The position numbers and the translations under genes are program-made. Below the pieces are notes generated by a model. The model did no database searches and was not told the DNA's origin. It saw nothing but the letters and a program-made list of their open reading frames with translations. DNA of 64,000 nt from Oceaniferula flava (lineage in GTDB: Bacteria > Verrucomicrobiota > Verrucomicrobiia > Verrucomicrobiales > Akkermansiaceae): positions 62,001-126,000 of the forward strand of contig NZ_JAFBGL010000005.1 of assembly GCF_016811075.1 (NCBI RefSeq). Direction: 5' to 3'. Positions 62,169 to 64,000 of this stretch are shown here, piece by piece (within the stretch, counting starts at the first letter, position 1; each line of letters opens with the position of its first letter).

Positions 62169-63842
62169 ATGGGTGACATTGAAATTGCACAGAAGAATAA
62201 AATGGAACGGATCGCCGCCCTGGCGAAGGAAAAGCTAGGTATCAGCGAAGAGCACCTCGAGCCATACGGACATTACAAAGCGAAGATTTCACTCGATTAT
62301 CTGGAAACTCTGAAGGAACGACCTGATGGGAAACTGATCCTCGTCACCGCCATTTCACCCACACCCGCAGGGGAAGGCAAAACCACCACCAGCGTGGGCC
62401 TCACCGATGCCTTGAACCGGATCGGCAAAAAAGCCGCCGTCTGCCTGCGTGAGCCGTCGCTCGGCCCTTGCTTCGGCATGAAAGGTGGCGCCGCCGGCGG
62501 TGGCTACGCCCAGGTGGTGCCGATGGAGGATATCAACCTGCACTTCACCGGCGACTTCCACGCCATCGGACTGGCAAACAATTTGCTCGCCGCCATGGTC
62601 GATAATCACATCCACCACGGTAATAGCCTGGCCATTGATCAACGCCGCGTGGTCTGGCGTCGGGTGGTGGATATGAACGATCGCGCACTACGCGAAATCA
62701 CCGTCGCTCTGGGTGGCATGAGCAATGGGTTCCCACGCACCGATGGCTTTGATATCGTGGTGGCTTCCGAGGTGATGGCGATCTTTTGCCTGGCCACATC
62801 CCTCGGGGAGCTCAAGGAGCGCCTGGGCAATATCATCGTCGGTTATACCCGAAAAAGAGAACCGATCCGCGCGCGTGAACTCAATGCCCACGGAGCCATG
62901 ACCGTGCTGCTCAAGGATGCCTTTCAGCCGAACCTCGTGCAGACGCTCGAGGGGAACATGGCCTTCATTCACGGAGGACCCTTTGCCAACATTGCGCACG
63001 GCTGCAACTCCGTGATCGCCACCCAGTCGGCGCTGAAGTTGGCCGACTACGTGGTCACCGAAGCCGGCTTTGGCGCTGACCTAGGAGCGGAAAAATTCAT
63101 CGATATCAAGTGCCGCAAGTCCGGCCTGAAGCCCGACGCCTCGGTGGTGGTCGCGACTATCAGGGCCTTGAAATACCACGGCGGCGCCGATGTCAAAGAG
63201 CTTGAGCAGGAGAACTTGGACGCTCTCGAAAAGGGTATCAAAAACCTCGAGCGCCACGTGCGCAACGTGCGCGAGCACTGGGGGCTTCCGTGCGTTGTGG
63301 CGATCAACCGATTCAGTGCCGACACCCAGGCGGAGATCGACCTGCTGCGTCAAAAGCTCGGCCACCTGCAAGTGGAGGTCGTGCTCGCAGAACATTGGGC
63401 GAAAGGTGGAGCGGGTGCCGAAGAGCTCGCCCACGCGGTGGTGGATACCATCGACAAATGCCCCGCCAGTTTCCAACTCACCTACGAGGACGATCTGCCG
63501 CTGTGGCAGAAAATGGAGACCCTCGCGAAGAAGATTTACTCCGCCAGTGAAGTGGTCGCCGACACCAAAATTCGCGCCCAGGTCAAACGTCTTCAGGACG
63601 CCGGCTTTGGCGACTACCCGATCTGTGTGGCCAAAACCCAATACTCCTTCTCCACCGATGCCAAGTTGTTAGGTGCGCCCGAAGACCACGTGGTGAAAGT
63701 CCGCGAAGTCCGCCTCGCTGCCGGTGCCGAATTTGTCATCATGATCTGCGGCGACATCATGACCATGCCCGGCCTACCCAAAGTCCCCGCCGCCGAACGC
63801 ATCGATCTCGACGAGAACGGCACCGTGGTCGGGCTGTTTTAG
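62169..63842 (+). CDS. fhs: Formate-tetrahydrofolate ligase
   Basis: 557 residues, full length. It makes 10-formyl-THF from formate, THF and ATP. The ATP P-loop [14 protein letters not shown] (about residues 60-73), [27 protein letters not shown] in pieces, [14 protein letters not shown]-like [16 protein letters not shown] and the C-terminal [14 protein letters not shown] are visible. Its product feeds PurH (26770) and initiator tRNA formylation. Start ATG at 62169; a REP-like repeat begins a few bases after the stop. Confidence 0.97.
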   Translation: MGDIEIAQKNKMERIAALAKEKLGISEEHLEPYGHYKAKISLDYLETLKERPDGKLILVTAISPTPAGEGKTTTSVGLTDALNRIGKKAAVCLREPSLGPCFGMKGGAAGGGYAQVVPMEDINLHFTGDFHAIGLANNLLAAMVDNHIHHGNSLAIDQRRVVWRRVVDMNDRALREITVALGGMSNGFPRTDGFDIVVASEVMAIFCLATSLGELKERLGNIIVGYTRKREPIRARELNAHGAMTVLLKDAFQPNLVQTLEGNMAFIHGGPFANIAHGCNSVIATQSALKLADYVVTEAGFGADLGAEKFIDIKCRKSGLKPDASVVVATIRALKYHGGADVKELEQENLDALEKGIKNLERHVRNVREHWGLPCVVAINRFSADTQAEIDLLRQKLGHLQVEVVLAEHWAKGGAGAEELAHAVVDTIDKCPASFQLTYEDDLPLWQKMETLAKKIYSASEVVADTKIRAQVKRLQDAGFGDYPICVAKTQYSFSTDAKLLGAPEDHVVKVREVRLAAGAEFVIMICGDIMTMPGLPKVPAAERIDLDENGTVVGLF

Positions 63843-63847
63843 AAAGA

Positions 63848-63916
63848 ACGGAGCGTGGACATTCCTGTTCACATCTTGCTAGGCCAGTCGGCGGACAGGA
63901 ATGTCCGCCCTCCGTT
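63848..63916. repeat. REP-like inverted pair after fhs (same family as near the RAYT)
   Basis: AACGGAGCGTGGACATTCCT (63848-63867) and, inverted, GGACAGGAATGTCCGCCCTC (63893-63912) share the core GGACATTCCTGT with the repeats at 28318, 28517, 29217 and 29347. The two halves form a large hairpin just after the fhs stop. It is about 34 kb from the RAYT, showing that the family is dispersed in the genome. Confidence 0.7.
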
Positions 63917-64000
63917 CGAATGGGGGAGTTTGTTTTGGAAAGATGGAGCCGCTGTGTGTAGTAATGTTCTTATGATACTTCGTTCTATTTCCCTGTTGCG

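Overview
The window reads as chromosomal DNA of a Verrucomicrobiota bacterium (Verrucomicrobiae type, probably an aerobic environmental or marine member). The evidence is the gene families: a Verru_Chthon cassette protein A, a PEP-CTERM protein, a DUF6288 giant secreted protein, a DUF1080 + PVC-type dehydrogenase + cytochrome c fusion, a DUF6797 protein, a sulfatase, an FdhF/YdeP oxidoreductase, and a Chlamydia-like YtgCR permease-repressor fusion. No rRNA, tRNA, CRISPR array, prophage or intact IS was seen. About 48 protein genes are called, two of them with frameshifts.

Layout. 0-20.3 kb is visibly AT-richer and dominated by large exported proteins: a partial YdjY-like gene (-), a 2302-aa multidomain surface protein (+) with a small membrane-anchored partner, a two-gene operon of sugar-dehydrogenase/cytochrome fusion proteins (-), and a pilin-like Verru_Chthon cassette A gene with a small secreted partner (-). 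20.9-22.5 kb holds two secreted esterases (+), the second frameshifted in a G run. 22.5-26.7 kb is a metal-uptake ABC operon (+) in the order binding protein, ATPase, permease-DtxR fusion, permease, with a perfect 14-bp palindrome in its promoter. purH follows, then a frameshifted REP-associated tyrosine transposase (RAYT) flanked by its palindromic repeats.

29.4-37.4 kb is a long minus-strand stretch: gatC-gatA preceded by two tail-anchored coiled-coil proteins, a 536-bp gap with two perfect DnaA-box matches, then thrB, a small membrane protein, the 5-oxoprolinase genes pxpA-pxpC-pxpB and an SMP-30 lactonase. 37.5-49.7 kb carries a peptidoglycan amidase (+), then on the minus strand a CAP-domain secreted protein, rsmE-dnaJ-grpE, a TIM-barrel-like protein, an esterase, a thioesterase, a YcxB-like protein, a ROK kinase and a 2-Cys peroxiredoxin. 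50-64 kb carries a PEP-CTERM protein (+), a zinc-ribbon membrane protein and lysS (-), a thioredoxin-like protein and a cytochrome-oxidase-assembly set (heme o synthase, two SCO-like proteins, DUF420 protein; +), a BAX inhibitor-1 family protein, a GIY-YIG protein, an FdhF/YdeP oxidoreductase and a sulfatase (-), and fhs (+).

Main points of interest: the verrucomicrobial YtgCR-type permease-repressor fusion with its candidate operator and altered metal ligands; three families of intergenic palindromic repeats, one tied to a RAYT; two single-base frameshifts at mononucleotide runs; a possible DnaA-binding region near 32.4-32.8 kb; a structured leader or sRNA locus at 48.85-49.05 kb; and an SCO-like protein that has lost its copper/redox ligands next to a paralogue that keeps them.
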